From Rhizobiaceae bacterium (lineage in GTDB: Bacteria > Pseudomonadota > Alphaproteobacteria > Rhizobiales > Rhizobiaceae): a stretch of DNA of 64,000 nt. Shown piece after piece: positions 35,167 to 44,114 of the stretch (positions within the stretch are counted from its first letter, which is position 1; each line of letters opens with the position of its first letter). The DNA lies in assembly GCA_029233925.1 (NCBI GenBank), contig JARGOX010000017.1, positions 84,243 to 148,242 of the forward strand, given 5' to 3'. A model generated the notes under the pieces. It was not told the origin of the DNA. It made no database searches and saw nothing but the letters and a program-made list of their open reading frames with translations. The position numbers and the translations under genes were made by a program.

Positions 35167-35403
35167 TCAGTCGGATGTTTCGCCGCTGCGATTGCCCTTG
35201 CCCAGATCTTCTTCGGCCCGATAGTCCTTGTCCAGTTTCTTGAAGGACTCGATGATACCGTCCGTCTCCTGTTTCACATCGGGCACTGCATGGCGTTGAT
35301 TGCGCGTATTGCTCTGATCATTGCCCTGCAAGGCATTATCGCCCATCTTGTCCTGTGCAAGATCAGTCTCGGTCAAATCCATATTCTTGTCTTTGGTCGC
35401 CAT
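35167..35403 (-). CDS. Small hydrophilic protein, stress-type
   Basis: From ATG 35403 (GGAGACC upstream) the product has 78 residues, rich in Asp, Glu, Lys, Gln and Asn, with no hydrophobic stretch (MATKDKNMDLTETDLAQDKM...). The composition resembles hydrophilin or disordered stress proteins. No family is recognised. Its neighbours, the YciE/YciF-like protein and the phasin, support a stress role. Confidence 0.65.
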   Translation of the reverse strand: MATKDKNMDLTETDLAQDKMGDNALQGNDQSNTRNQRHAVPDVKQETDGIIESFKKLDKDYRAEEDLGKGNRSGETSD

Positions 35404-35585
35404 GATGGTCTCCTTTTGGTCACTATACGAGGTCAACGCCCAGAGGGAGCCGCTGGTTCCAAAAAGACCATTTTTTGAAACCCAACGGTAAACCATGCGC
35501 TTGCAGATGTACCAACAGCCGGCAATTCGGTATTGTCAGCGATACGGGGGCAATCTGCCGGCCCTGAAAAATGCAAGGAATTCGG

Positions 35586-37187
35586 ATGAGGGAAATAAAC
35601 AGGGCCTTTATCAGGATATTTAGTGGTGATCGCCACTCGTCGCGCTTGATGTTTTTCGTTGTGGCAATCATGTGCCTGCTGGTTTTTCTGACCCAGAATC
35701 AAGCCAATCTTCGGGCCTTCGGATGTGATTCCTTCGGTTATGCCCGACAGGCGGAGCTTTTTCGCCATAAAGGCTTCATTGGCGGTCTTGATACCAAATT
35801 CAGCAATGACGAAGCCCAACAGCTTATCCAGGTCGGATATTCCATTCATCCGGATTCCGGCAACTGGTCAGAAGCCATTGCGCCGCATTGCCATCATTAT
35901 GAGAAGGCAACCGGACAGATCATTCTTCAGTATCCGCCCGGGACGGGAATGGTGCTTGCGCTTTTTCCTGAAAGGTTCGCCCTGGCCTATGTTTTCATCA
36001 TCGGCATGACACTTGTTGCAGCCGCATATACAATGAGTTTTGCTCGCCACAGACCGGCATGGCCAGCCACTTTGCTCGCCGTGGCAACATTTTCTCTTCT
36101 CGCCTGGACAATGGCGCAATCCATGGCCCTGGCCAGCGCATCGATACCGGTGACTGTGTCAATAATTCCCCTCGCCGCCGCCCTGTCATTTGTCGCCTTT
36201 TCCGGACCCCATGCCGGCGCCAGACCGGTTCCTGCATTGGTCTTTGGCGTTCTGTGTGGGCTGCTGTTGTCTGTCAGGCTGCCAAATGTCTTTCTCCTGA
36301 TTGGTCTTGCCTCTCAGACTGTCCTGACGATGCGATTATGGCGGTTGACTGCAATCCGCAACGCCCTGCCAGCCCTTTTGCTGGCATTTGTGGGTTTCTG
36401 CGCGACAGGGCTTTTCCCGGTATTGGGGGCAAACCTCATCAATGCCGGCGGTATTTTCTCGACGACGTACAGTCCTATTGACGCCAGTCCACCCGTTCTT
36501 GACTGGTCTCTGATACTGGAGAATTTGGCTTACTATTTCGGAACAGGCTTTGCTGCATCGGCGTTGATCGGCGCCTGCGCAATACTTGGCTTTCGGCTGG
36601 CCACAAGAAAGCGTTATCCCGCCGCGGATGGACTTTTCGGCGCGTCTATTGGTGCATTGATCGCGCTGACCATCTCAGTGGTGTTTTTCAGCACCCACTC
36701 TATCCGGATTCCCTATTATCTGCTGCCTGCAAGCGTATTGGTTCTTTGCATGGTTGCCTTTGAGTTTATGGGCAGTGGAAGACCTGATCGCATCGTATCG
36801 GGGTCGCGGTCCATGTGGCTGGTTCTGTTGCTGCCAATAATCCTGGTTGCCCTTGTGCGCCTTGGCCAAGTCAACCCCTACACTCCCAAGACTATTTTAC
36901 CGCAGGAGGTGAAGTCTGAAAATGCCATCGTTTGGGCCGATCTCAACAGCGGAACAGTGATCCATTACCAGGATAAATATGCCGCAAAATTGAATTTCAC
37001 CGGCGATGAAATCCAGGACAAGTTGATCGATGCGCTCTCTGAACTTGGATGGACGCAGTATTTTATCGTGGATAGTCCGAGTATGCAGTCGATTCATAGC
37101 CGTCTGTCAAGCACTAGAAAGCTTACGGAAGGGGGCGTCTTCAATGCCGAATCTGATTACCCCATCTGGAAACTCGAGCCGGAATAG
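35586..37187 (+). CDS. Polytopic membrane protein, GT-C-type glycosyltransferase-like
   Basis: ATG at 35586 with AAGGAATTCGG upstream is preferred over 35571; the product is 533 residues. There are about ten hydrophobic segments and, after the first helix, a periplasmic loop with FGCDSFGYARQAELFRHKG and later QIILQYPPGTGMVLALFPE, which resembles the Asp-containing first loop and YPPG motif of GT-C (PMT/ArnT-like) enzymes. It may transfer a sugar from a polyprenyl-phosphate donor. The family is not certain. Confidence 0.7.
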   Translation: MREINRAFIRIFSGDRHSSRLMFFVVAIMCLLVFLTQNQANLRAFGCDSFGYARQAELFRHKGFIGGLDTKFSNDEAQQLIQVGYSIHPDSGNWSEAIAPHCHHYEKATGQIILQYPPGTGMVLALFPERFALAYVFIIGMTLVAAAYTMSFARHRPAWPATLLAVATFSLLAWTMAQSMALASASIPVTVSIIPLAAALSFVAFSGPHAGARPVPALVFGVLCGLLLSVRLPNVFLLIGLASQTVLTMRLWRLTAIRNALPALLLAFVGFCATGLFPVLGANLINAGGIFSTTYSPIDASPPVLDWSLILENLAYYFGTGFAASALIGACAILGFRLATRKRYPAADGLFGASIGALIALTISVVFFSTHSIRIPYYLLPASVLVLCMVAFEFMGSGRPDRIVSGSRSMWLVLLLPIILVALVRLGQVNPYTPKTILPQEVKSENAIVWADLNSGTVIHYQDKYAAKLNFTGDEIQDKLIDALSELGWTQYFIVDSPSMQSIHSRLSSTRKLTEGGVFNAESDYPIWKLEPE

Positions 37188-37319
37188 ACTGTCAGACAAA
37201 ATGCGGGCCCTTTGCCGATAAAAGATGCTGACGAACCAGATGCGCTCTTTATTGGGCTCTTGAGATGCGATCCCCGCAAACCATGAAAAGTTCTGACGCG
37301 GCGAATTGTTATGGCCGCA

Positions 37320-39686
37320 TCACCTGCGCAGCGTATTGTCGCTCCAAACAGCACTGATATGGTCGAGCGCAAGTGGCTCATCCCGCCCGTCCAACAATGC
37401 GAGGACCCGGGGCGGCGTCAGGGGCAGTTGCGAGACCTGTTTGCCGGTGGCATTGGCTATGGCGCAGCCGATGGTGGCGCCGACGTTGAGAATGGGCACT
37501 TCACCGGCACCCTTGGTGCCCAAGGGGCCGCAGGACGGTGCGCCCTCAAAGAGATCGAATTCGATCGGCACAACATCCTGCGCCAGAGGCAGGCGATAGG
37601 CCTCGAAGCCCGTTTGATCGAAACAGCCCTGCTCGTTGATGGTGATTTCTTCGTGCAACGCATAGCCCATGCCCTGTACGACACCACCTTGAATCTGCCC
37701 GTGGATGGCCCTGTGGTTCAGCGCCCGGCCAACATCCTGCACGACGCGATAGGCCAGAATTTCAACCTGCCCGGTGTCCGGATCAATGGCCAGTTCGCAA
37801 TCATGCACGGCGAAGACCGGAATATCGATCGCATCAATGAAATGTCCTGCCGCGCAGCCGGGCATGGCTTCGATGCCGGGGGCGGTGAAGGCGCCACTAC
37901 CGGAAATCGGGCCGGTGCGGGTTTCCGCCTCAGCCACCACCTTCTGAATGGTGGTGCCCGAACCCGGTCTTCCCCGTATCTCGACGCGTCCATCGGCGAG
38001 CACCAGCTGGTCCGGGGCGGTTTGCAGCATTTCGCTGGCGACAGCCAGCAACTTGTCCCTCACCTCGTCACAGGCCGCAGCACTGGCCGCGCCTATCGAT
38101 ACGGTGGTGCGGCCCCCGCCGACGCCCAGGTCGCGACCGGCAGCGTCGGTGTCAGCAGTCTTGACGATCACCTGCTCAGGCGCAATACCAAGGCCTGCTG
38201 CAACGATCTGCGGCAGCGCATGCATCATGCTGCCCGAACCGATCTCGACGCCGGATGTGACCAGAGTGGCGCTGCCATCGACATTGAGATTGACTGTTGC
38301 TGCCGATGGGCCGACGAAGATGAACCATGTGCCGACGGTCATGGCCCGACCGTAAATCCGCCCATCGTCAAGCCGCTGGCCGTTCTTCCGGCTGTTGGGA
38401 TGTTTGGCGCACAGGGCCTGCATGCGGTCGATCATCGGGCGCAACACATCGCCTTCAAAGACCTGCCCGGTCGCGCCGATATCCTGATCGCCCACCACGT
38501 TGCGGCGGCGAAATTCCATCCGGTCCATGCCAATGGCATCGCAGATTTCATCGGTATGGCGTTCCAGCGCAAAAGTATTGTAGACGCCGTTGCAGGCGCG
38601 AAATGCACCATTGGGCGGCGTATTGGTATAGATTGCCCGGCTTGAAAGGCGCACGGACCCGAGCCGGTAATTGCCGCCCAGCGTATGGGCGGTCATGGTG
38701 GTCAAAAACACCTGTTCACCGCCGTAGGCGCCACAATCCATCAGAACTGTTGCCTCGCGTCCGACAATTTCTCCGTCTGCCGTGACAGCCGAGCGGATGC
38801 GGATTTCGGCATTTTCCCGGCACAGGCAGGTCATTTGCTCCTCACGGCGTGAATTGACCAGAGAAACAACCCGTCCGGATTTTTTCGCCAGAATGGCCGC
38901 ATAGGGCTCCAGTGAGCAATCGAATTTGAGGCCAAAGCCGCCACCGACAGCCGGGACAGTCACCCGCACCTGCGATTCGGGAATGTTCAGCACTCTGGCG
39001 GTGACGTGGCGGACGGTCCAGGGCACCTGGGTAGAGGTCTGGATATGGTGCCTGCCGTCTTCAAAAGCGGCAACAACGGCGCGCGGTTCAAACGGCACAT
39101 GGCTTTGTCGGCCAACGCGGTAAACCCCGTCTATAATTGTCACATCCGGGCGGTCAAAAGCCGCATCCGTGTCACCGCGTGCCACAGTGGCTTCCCAGGC
39201 AACATTGCCGCCGCGGGCTGCGCCCTCAAACAGGATATCGTAGTCTTTCCAGTCAGGGTGAACCAGCGGTGCGTCTTTTTCCAGCGCCTGCGCCATGGTC
39301 AGAATGGCGGGCAGGGGCGCAAGTTCCAATGTGATGGCCCGCGCCGCAGCATGGGCCTGTTCGAGCGTATCGGCTGCAATGGCGGCAATCGGTTCGCCAT
39401 GATAGCGGATGACATCCCTGGCAAAAATCGGATGGTCGGCAATGCCGATGCCGTGCGCGCCGGGGGCATCTTCCCAGGTGGCTATGGCGCGAACACCGGG
39501 CATGGAACGGGCGGCTTCAACATCCAGCCGAAGCACTTGCGCGGAGGCGACTTCTGCGCGCAACAAAACCGCATGAATGACCTCCGAGCCGCCCACGTCG
39601 ATGGTGTATTTCGTGCGGCCCAGCAATTTGTCCCGCGCGTCCCGGCGCGGGAAATTCATCACGGCAGCGTCTGCATTGTCTTGCAT
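37320..39686 (-). CDS. Molybdenum hydroxylase large subunit (xanthine dehydrogenase/CO dehydrogenase family)
   Basis: The 788-residue protein has the molybdopterin-binding signatures VGGGFGLKF (about residue 248), a PNGAFRACN variant of the PxGAxRGfG loop, VGGGRTTVSIGAA, and the catalytic glutamate motif TKGAGE near the C-terminus. It is the catalytic subunit that hydroxylates a heterocycle or aldehyde with water as oxygen donor. The start overlaps the stop of the [2Fe-2S] subunit gene by ATGA. The Cys in place of Gly/Phe after GAFR is unusual for xanthine dehydrogenases and suggests a different substrate. Confidence 0.92.
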   Translation of the reverse strand: MQDNADAAVMNFPRRDARDKLLGRTKYTIDVGGSEVIHAVLLRAEVASAQVLRLDVEAARSMPGVRAIATWEDAPGAHGIGIADHPIFARDVIRYHGEPIAAIAADTLEQAHAAARAITLELAPLPAILTMAQALEKDAPLVHPDWKDYDILFEGAARGGNVAWEATVARGDTDAAFDRPDVTIIDGVYRVGRQSHVPFEPRAVVAAFEDGRHHIQTSTQVPWTVRHVTARVLNIPESQVRVTVPAVGGGFGLKFDCSLEPYAAILAKKSGRVVSLVNSRREEQMTCLCRENAEIRIRSAVTADGEIVGREATVLMDCGAYGGEQVFLTTMTAHTLGGNYRLGSVRLSSRAIYTNTPPNGAFRACNGVYNTFALERHTDEICDAIGMDRMEFRRRNVVGDQDIGATGQVFEGDVLRPMIDRMQALCAKHPNSRKNGQRLDDGRIYGRAMTVGTWFIFVGPSAATVNLNVDGSATLVTSGVEIGSGSMMHALPQIVAAGLGIAPEQVIVKTADTDAAGRDLGVGGGRTTVSIGAASAAACDEVRDKLLAVASEMLQTAPDQLVLADGRVEIRGRPGSGTTIQKVVAEAETRTGPISGSGAFTAPGIEAMPGCAAGHFIDAIDIPVFAVHDCELAIDPDTGQVEILAYRVVQDVGRALNHRAIHGQIQGGVVQGMGYALHEEITINEQGCFDQTGFEAYRLPLAQDVVPIEFDLFEGAPSCGPLGTKGAGEVPILNVGATIGCAIANATGKQVSQLPLTPPRVLALLDGRDEPLALDHISAVWSDNTLRR

Positions 39687-40153
39687 CAGGGCGTGGCCTC
39701 GTTTGTGCGGATCGACATGAGTGCGTCAATAATGCGCTCATAGCCGGTGCAGCGGCAGATATTACCGGTCATTGCTGCCTTGATCTCGTCCCGGTCGGGC
39801 GATGTATTCGTCTGAAAAAAGCGGCTCATGGTCATGACCATGCCCGGAAAACACATGCCGCATTGCACCACATCATGGTCTTCGAATGCCTGTTGCACAG
39901 CATTGAGATGCTCCCTTGTGGCAACGCCTTCAATGGTGTTCACCGCGGCACCGTCGAGCGATCCGACGGGCAGCAGGCAGGATGCCATCGGCGCCCCATC
40001 CACATGCACCATGCAGGCACCGCAAAAGCCTTCGCGACACACGGCCTTGGTGCCGGTCATGCGCAGATGGTCGCGCAAGACGTCGACCAGCGGGGTTCTC
40101 GGATCACCGCTGAAGATGCGCTCTTCTCTGTTGACTGTCAGTGTGATGGTCAC
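39686..40153 (-). CDS. Molybdenum hydroxylase [2Fe-2S] subunit
   Basis: The 155-residue protein has the plant-type ferredoxin cluster (CREGFCGACMVHVDG...SCLLP) and the C-terminal helical cluster (QCGMCFPGMV, GNICRCTGYE), giving the usual two [2Fe-2S] centres. It passes electrons from the Mo subunit to the FAD subunit. The first residues (MTITLTVNREERIFSGD) and length are typical. It overlaps the FAD subunit gene by four bases. Confidence 0.95.
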   Translation of the reverse strand: MTITLTVNREERIFSGDPRTPLVDVLRDHLRMTGTKAVCREGFCGACMVHVDGAPMASCLLPVGSLDGAAVNTIEGVATREHLNAVQQAFEDHDVVQCGMCFPGMVMTMSRFFQTNTSPDRDEIKAAMTGNICRCTGYERIIDALMSIRTNEATP

Positions 40154-41025
40154 ATGGCCCTCCCCAGGGTTGTTTCCTGCAGGGTTGAAAAAGCGTCGGC
40201 AGCAAGGCCTGGCAGGACTCGCAGCCGATACCAGCCTGGCGCGTCCGCTGCGTCCCGTCCGTCAAATTCTTCCAGACAGGTTTTGGCGATCATTTGCATT
40301 TTTTCGGGAGACGGCGCATGGCCAATGATGGCCTCTTCAAAGCCTGTCCAGCGTTTTGCAACGGCTTCGACCGCACCGGCCGCGACCGTTGCCGCAGATA
40401 TTTTTCCGCTGGCATCCAGAGCAATCGACACACTGAGATTGGCAACGGGATAGTCGCCCGCCTTGCGCAGGGTCAGCCGGGCATGCGTGCTCATGCGTTG
40501 CGTGCGGGGGATGATCAGGCGTGTTACCAGATCGGTGTGGGCGCGGGTGGCGCGCCCATCAAGGAAGGCTGCCATGGTCTGGGTTCTGCTGCCATCAAGG
40601 CCTTCGAATTCCAGTCTGGCATCCAGGGCGAGAAGCGCCGGCACCAGATCAGCCGCCGCAAATTCCGCTGTGCAAATGTTGCCGCCAATGGTTGCCATGC
40701 GCCGAATGGCCGGATTGGCCGAATGGCCAGCCGCCTGTGCCAAGGCTGCCAGATCATTGTATCCGTTTAGAGCATTGGCGATTTGTTCATGGGTCGCCAG
40801 AGCGCCGATCACTGCCCGTTGCTGGTCAATGTTGATGGTGCGCAGCGCTTCGATGCGTGACAGGTCGATCAGGGTCTGATCAGCTGTTTCGCAGCGCAGC
40901 GGGGCACGCATAACCCAGGTTGCGCCGGCCAGGGGAATGGCACTGTCTGCCAATTCACGCAGAGCACGCAGTGCCTCGTTCAGATCATTTGCCAGGAAAA
41001 GTTTGGGGTAGGGCGTAATGTCCAC
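40150..41025 (-). CDS. Molybdenum hydroxylase FAD-binding subunit (CoxM/XdhA-medium type)
   Basis: A GTG at 41025 starting VDITPYPKLFLAND is the likely start (GGCAGGCAGCA upstream), giving 291 residues; the open frame continues to 41094. FAD-loop motifs are present: PLAGATWVMRAP, IRRMATIGGNICTAEFAAAD (the TIGGN motif) and TLRKAGDYPVANLSVSIALD. It accepts electrons from the iron-sulfur subunit and passes them to NAD, quinone or cytochrome. It leads the three-gene operon; the LacI-type regulator gene lies 180 bases upstream on the same strand. Confidence 0.92.
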   Translation of the reverse strand: MDITPYPKLFLANDLNEALRALRELADSAIPLAGATWVMRAPLRCETADQTLIDLSRIEALRTINIDQQRAVIGALATHEQIANALNGYNDLAALAQAAGHSANPAIRRMATIGGNICTAEFAAADLVPALLALDARLEFEGLDGSRTQTMAAFLDGRATRAHTDLVTRLIIPRTQRMSTHARLTLRKAGDYPVANLSVSIALDASGKISAATVAAGAVEAVAKRWTGFEEAIIGHAPSPEKMQMIAKTCLEEFDGRDAADAPGWYRLRVLPGLAADAFSTLQETTLGRAM

Positions 41026-41207
41026 TGCTGCCTGCCGGTTTGATGTGCGTATCCTGCACCGAAGCCGGCAAAAGGCGCCAGCCCGGACAGACAAGGGGTG
41101 AATGGTCGCAGCCTAACATCCGCGCCGAACCATGAAAAATTCAATTTCCGCAGGGCAGCTATCTGAATTGTTGATAATGCCCCTTTTCAGGCACGCTTCG
41201 TCCAGCG

Positions 41208-42215
41208 TTACCGGGACGGGATATTCTCGTGAAATAACACCTGCAACCGTGGCAGATATTCCGGTTCCTTTGTTCCCCGGACCGCGGCGGCGAGCAGCTT
41301 GATGATTTCGCGCGCCTCGACCCGTGAATTCTGGTCGATCACGGCATCCACTGTTCTGTCCAACAGAAGACCTCTGGTGGCGTCGGTCAGGTCATGGGCG
41401 ATGAAGACAATGTCATGCTGCGCATTGGCCTCCTTCAGGGCCTGCGCAATGCCCTGTGTGCCGGACCCGATATTGTAAATCGCCGACGGTCGATCTGTCT
41501 TGAGAATGGCGTGCATCTCTTCATAGGCGCGGTCCCGGTCCTCTTCGACTTCAATCAGCGCCGATATGCGCAGATTGTTGAAGTCGCGCCCCGTCACCGC
41601 GCGAAACCCCATTTCCCGTTCTTCATGTCCGCGATAGGAGGGCGAACCGATGAACACCACGATGTTGTGCTGGTTGTCGGGATGCAGGAAACGCCCGGTC
41701 AAGAGGCCTGCAAGCCTTCCGGCGGCCCGGTTGTCTATCCCGATATAGCCGACCTTTGTCACCGAGCGTATGTCCGAGACCAGCGTGGCGACGCGCACGC
41801 CAGAGGTGGCAAGCCGGTTGATGGCCTCGCGTACAGCCGGATGGTCGGGTGCGACCACGCCGACCGCATCGGTTTTTCCAACCATTTCGTGCAGCCGGGC
41901 GGCAACCCGATAGGGATCAAAGCCGTCAATGACGTGCAGATTCGGAAGAACGTTGCCATAACTGGTGGCTTCTTCAAGCAGGTCCTTGCGCAGATTGGCA
42001 ATGAAGCTGTTGCTGCCGCCCGGCAGTATGAAATCGATGTGGACATCGGCAGCAGGTTGAATTTCCGCCGGTCCGAAATAGCCCATGCGCCGCGCTGCCG
42101 CGAGCACGATCTCACGGGTGCGTTGTTTGACCCCGCCGCGATCATTAAGGGCCCTATCCACGGTTGCAACCGAGAAACCGACTTCCTGTGCAATCTGGCT
42201 GACTGTTGTTTTCAA
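41208..42215 (-). CDS. LacI-family transcriptional regulator, likely controller of the sugar/moc operon
   Basis: A TTG at 42215 with CGGAGCAGGCA upstream gives 335 residues. The N-terminus is a LacI helix-turn-helix (TVSQIAQEVGFSVATVDRAL, NDRGGVKQRTREIV), followed by a periplasmic-binding-protein-like effector domain (VGYIGIDNRAAGRLAGLL; SAIYNIGSGTQGIAQALKEA; FIAHDLTDATRGLLLDRTVD). It diverges from the sugar ABC operon with a 220-base control region containing a perfect inverted repeat. It probably represses that operon and responds to the imported sugar or cyclitol. Confidence 0.92.
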   Translation of the reverse strand: MKTTVSQIAQEVGFSVATVDRALNDRGGVKQRTREIVLAAARRMGYFGPAEIQPAADVHIDFILPGGSNSFIANLRKDLLEEATSYGNVLPNLHVIDGFDPYRVAARLHEMVGKTDAVGVVAPDHPAVREAINRLATSGVRVATLVSDIRSVTKVGYIGIDNRAAGRLAGLLTGRFLHPDNQHNIVVFIGSPSYRGHEEREMGFRAVTGRDFNNLRISALIEVEEDRDRAYEEMHAILKTDRPSAIYNIGSGTQGIAQALKEANAQHDIVFIAHDLTDATRGLLLDRTVDAVIDQNSRVEAREIIKLLAAAVRGTKEPEYLPRLQVLFHENIPSR

Positions 42216-42344
42216 TGCCTGCTCCGAGTCTTTGCGATGTCTGCACAAACCGCGCGACAATCATAATCCATCATTTCCAGAATTGGTTCCATTTACAAGC
42301 CAATTCAAGGTTCAAGACTGTGCATATGAATGATAATGATGTTA

Positions 42345-42378
42345 AATGATTGGTTATGACGCTTGTGCTGCAATCATT
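42345..42378. promoter_or_regulatory. 8-base perfect inverted repeat in the divergent control region
   Basis: AATGATTG (42345-42352) and CAATCATT (42371-42378) flank an 18-base spacer, 57 bases before the binding-protein start. A possible promoter overlaps it: TTATGA (42354-42359) and TTATAC (42377-42382), 17 bases apart. A second imperfect pair, AATTGG/CCAATT, lies near 42280-42305. The LacI-type regulator is the presumed ligand. Confidence 0.5.
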
Positions 42379-42434
42379 ATACATCAATATTTCCTCGCAA
42401 TGGTGGTGCCAAATCACCAATTTGGGAGGATATT

Positions 42435-44036
42435 ATGGTTTTGAAATCTGCATTTTCGCGCAGGAAATTCCTGTCTACCACAACGGCTGCTGGCGTTCTG
42501 GCCATCGGTACGCCGCTTTATCTGCGTCCTGACAGGGCCAGAGCTGCCGACGGTCTTGCCGAGGGCATGGTTGGCGGTCCGACCGGCTTTGACGGCGCTG
42601 AGCGCTATCAGTACGGTCCGGACACCCCCGAAGGTCGTGCCGTGGAAGCTGCACGCTCCTTGAAGGCTTCGGGTAAAGCGCCTGAACGTATTGTCCTGGG
42701 TCTTTCAGACGGCTCGATTGGACAGATTACCCAGCCATTCCCTGCTGGTGCGCCCTCGATCAAGGATCTGTGGGAGCAGGAAACCGGCATCAAGCTTGAT
42801 ATTATTGGCGTTCCAAGCGGCCAGGAGTTCACCAAGGTCATGCAGGACATCAGCACCAGCGGCGGGGCATTTGATGTCTATGCGGTTGAGTGGAACCGTC
42901 TTGGAGATCTGGCAGAGACCGGCGGTATCGTCAATCTGGATGAATATGTCGCCACGCATCGGCCCGAATGGGATGATATGGATCGTGGCTATGTCGGCGG
43001 CGCCAAAGGCGTTTCGTTGCTCAACAATTATCGTGGTTCGACCTATGGGGTGTCGCTGGATGGAGACTTCCAGACCTGGAACCATCGTACCGACCTCTTC
43101 TCTGATCCAAAGGAACAGAAGGCCTTTGCCGACAAGCATGGATATGCTCTCGCGCCACCGAAGACCTGGAAAGAACACGACGAGATCGCAGCGTTTTTCC
43201 ATCGCCCGGATGATGGCCTGTTCGGCAGCACCGACCTGCGCAACCAGGGTTGGGGGTACACCAACTGGTATCAGCGTTACGTTTCCATGGCATCGCCAAA
43301 CCAGTTTCTGTTTGCCGATGACGGTACGTCCTTGATCAACTCCGACCAGGGTGTTGCGGCCACAGAGGAATACGTCAAATCACTGGCACATCACTCACCG
43401 GATGCAATTTCCTGGGGCTGGCCGGAACAGTATGGCAATTTCGCCAGTGGCGGCGCTGCGATGACCTGTGCTTTCTCCAATCTGCCAAAATTCCTCGACA
43501 ATGCAGCCAATGAAGGCTCCAAGGTTACCGGCAAGATCGGGTCCCACATTCCACCGGGACGCGTTCACGACGATGGAATGGTCAGTCGTTCAGTGCTCTG
43601 GCTGAATCTCAGTGCCAGTGTCTCCTCGCAATCAGCTCATCCGGAAACGGCCTATCTGTTGCTGCAGTGGTTGGGTTCATCGCGCATCTATTCCTGGATG
43701 ACAGCCAACCCGGGCGGCTATTTCGATCCGTTCCAACTGTCCAATTTTGCTGATCCGCTGGTGCGTGAAACCTACCATGATTATCACATGGATGTGGTGC
43801 GCGAGACTGTGCGTCGCACGGTTCCGACGATCAATTATCCAGGTGCAACCGCTTTCCACAATGCACTGGATGAAAATCTGGTGGGTGCCCTGACCGGTTC
43901 GATGACGTCTGAACAGGCGATGCAAAACACCGAACGCAGTTGGAAGCGCATTGCCCGCCGTGTTGGCGAGGACAAATTGATCGAGGCCATTACGGCAAAC
44001 AAGGCGGCCTGGCCGGATCTTGTAGACCCCGTCTGA
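42435..44036 (+). CDS. Sugar-type ABC transporter substrate-binding protein with Tat signal
   Basis: The ATG at 42435 has TTTGGGAGGATATT upstream, giving 533 residues. The N-terminus (MVLKSAFSRRKFLSTTTAAG) is a twin-arginine signal with SRRKFL, so the protein is exported folded. The rest fits family 1 solute-binding proteins (LWEQETGIKLDIIGVPSGQE; FDVYAVEWNRLGDLAE), longer than the usual 420 residues. It is the first gene of the 12-gene operon and is followed by a 10-bp hairpin. Confidence 0.9.
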   Translation: MVLKSAFSRRKFLSTTTAAGVLAIGTPLYLRPDRARAADGLAEGMVGGPTGFDGAERYQYGPDTPEGRAVEAARSLKASGKAPERIVLGLSDGSIGQITQPFPAGAPSIKDLWEQETGIKLDIIGVPSGQEFTKVMQDISTSGGAFDVYAVEWNRLGDLAETGGIVNLDEYVATHRPEWDDMDRGYVGGAKGVSLLNNYRGSTYGVSLDGDFQTWNHRTDLFSDPKEQKAFADKHGYALAPPKTWKEHDEIAAFFHRPDDGLFGSTDLRNQGWGYTNWYQRYVSMASPNQFLFADDGTSLINSDQGVAATEEYVKSLAHHSPDAISWGWPEQYGNFASGGAAMTCAFSNLPKFLDNAANEGSKVTGKIGSHIPPGRVHDDGMVSRSVLWLNLSASVSSQSAHPETAYLLLQWLGSSRIYSWMTANPGGYFDPFQLSNFADPLVRETYHDYHMDVVRETVRRTVPTINYPGATAFHNALDENLVGALTGSMTSEQAMQNTERSWKRIARRVGEDKLIEAITANKAAWPDLVDPV

Positions 44037-44061
44037 TAGGACTCCCGAACTCCCGGTAAGC

Positions 44062-44088
44062 CCGGGGGCCAGCGAGTCTGGCCCCCGG
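44062..44088 (+). terminator. 10-bp GC-rich hairpin after the binding-protein gene
   Basis: CCGGGGGCCA (44062-44071) pairs perfectly with TGGCCCCCGG (44079-44088), loop seven bases. It lies 25 bases after the stop of the binding-protein gene and before the first permease, with no T-run. It probably stabilises the upstream message or causes partial termination, giving more binding protein than permease. Confidence 0.7.
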
Positions 44089-44114
44089 AGGTTGTCAATT
44101 TGCAGGTGTAGTAC

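Noticed and set aside
37311..38645. A 444-codon forward open frame
   Set aside because: It is antisense to the molybdenum hydroxylase large subunit, which has clear family motifs; the forward frame has none.
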